A DNA stretch of 7,026 bases from UBA6164 sp964344895 (GTDB taxonomy: Bacteria > Patescibacteriota > Gracilibacteria > BD1-5 > UBA6164): assembly GCA_964344895.1 (NCBI GenBank), contig CAYFPB010000071.1, positions 1-7,026 of the forward strand, given 5' to 3'. This document shows positions 6,324 to 7,026 of this stretch, in pieces; the first letter of the stretch is position 1; each line of letters begins with the position of its first letter. Under the pieces are notes generated by a model, which made no database searches, was not told the origin of the DNA, and worked only from the letters and a program-made list of their open reading frames with translations. The position numbers and the translations under genes were made by a program.

Positions 6324-7026
6324 ATGGCTTTTGATAGATCTAAACCACATATGAATATTGGTACTATTGGTCACGTTGATCATGGTAAAACTACTACTAC
6401 TGCTGGTATCTCAGCTGTATTAACTGCCGCTCAAGGTGGTGAAGTAAGAGATTTTGCTTCAATTGATAATGCTCCTGAAGAAAGAGCAAGAGGTATAACA
6501 ATTAATACTTCACACGTAGAATATGAAACAGAAAATAGACACTACGCTCACGTTGATTGTCCATGACATGCTGACTACGTTAAAAACATGATTACTGGTG
6601 CTGCACAAATGGATGCTGCTATCTTAATCGTTGCTGCTACTGATGGTCCAATGGCTCAAACTAGAGAACATATTCTTTTATCTAGACAAGTAGGTGTACC
6701 TTACATTGTTGTATTTATGAATAAATGTGACATGGTTGATGATGAAGAAATGTTAGAATTAGTTGAAATGGAAATAAGAGACTTATTATCTAAATATGAC
6801 TTCCCAGGTGATGATACTCCAGTTATTAGAGGATCAGGGTTAGTTGCTTTAGAAAATCCAACTGATATGGATAAAGACTATGGTGCTAAAACAATTATTG
6901 AATTATTTAACGCTATTGAAGAATTTGTTCCAGTTCCTGAAAGACCAACTGATAAAGACTTCTTAATGCCTATTGAAGATGTATTCTCAATTAAAGGTAG
7001 AGGTACAGTTGTTACTGGTAAAATTG
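6324..7026 (+). CDS. tuf: Translation elongation factor Tu, 5' part (runs off the window)
   Basis: The first 234 codons of EF-Tu (about 395 aa when complete), the GTPase that brings aminoacyl-tRNA to the ribosome. The GTPase domain holds G1 GHVDHGKT (16-23), switch I RGITI (56-60), G3 DCPG (78-81), G4 NKCD (133-136) and a G5 reading SGL (171-173) instead of the usual SAL. Domain 2 begins near residue 208 with the typical FSIKGRGTVVTGKI before the window ends. G81 is encoded by TGA (6564-6566), a residue essential in all EF-Tu proteins, so TGA must be sense here. The other 17 glycines are GGN, 15 of them GGT, as expected for biased codon choice in a highly expressed gene. The ATG starts the standard MAFDRSKPHMNIGTIGHVDHG N-terminus; no Shine-Dalgarno precedes it. 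Confidence 0.97.

Overview
The window is AT-rich bacterial DNA in which in-frame TGA must be read as glycine. This is clearest in the elongation factor Tu gene at the right edge, where the invariant DCPG motif is spelled with TGA (6564-6566), and in ftsX, where nine of ten glycines are TGA. TAA and TAG still end genes. This is genetic code 25, known from the candidate phyla Absconditabacteria (SR1) and Gracilibacteria, so the window most likely comes from one of these small-genome, host-dependent CPR bacteria. A standard-code gene caller breaks almost every gene here; all coordinates below use code 25.

Layout. (1) 18-417, plus strand: a sigma70-type promoter and a short membrane protein with a good Shine-Dalgarno. 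Its only TGA lies inside a perfect hairpin at its 3' end. (2) 399-4436, minus strand: one uninterrupted 1345-residue protein of unknown function, with about 58 in-frame TGA codons. It has a glycine-rich hydrophobic segment resembling regions of polymorphic toxins, coiled-coil stretches, Ala/Ser/Arg/Glu-rich 17-residue repeats and hydrophobic C-terminal segments. It converges on the first gene at a shared hairpin. (3) 4437-4575: a divergent control region with two promoters whose -35 boxes are 10 bp apart. (4) 4576-5460, plus strand: ftsX, the membrane subunit of the FtsEX cell-division complex, with its own promoter and terminator and no ftsE beside it. (5) 5554-7026, plus strand: a translation-related block with tRNA-Asp(GTC), tRNA-Ala(TGC), two small very basic proteins and the first 234 codons of tuf.

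The right half is housekeeping (translation and division). The left half is accessory: the large protein is the main unknown. The small membrane gene differs from its neighbours in initiation signal and glycine codon use, and may have been acquired from a standard-code source. No insertion sequence, CRISPR array or origin was seen.
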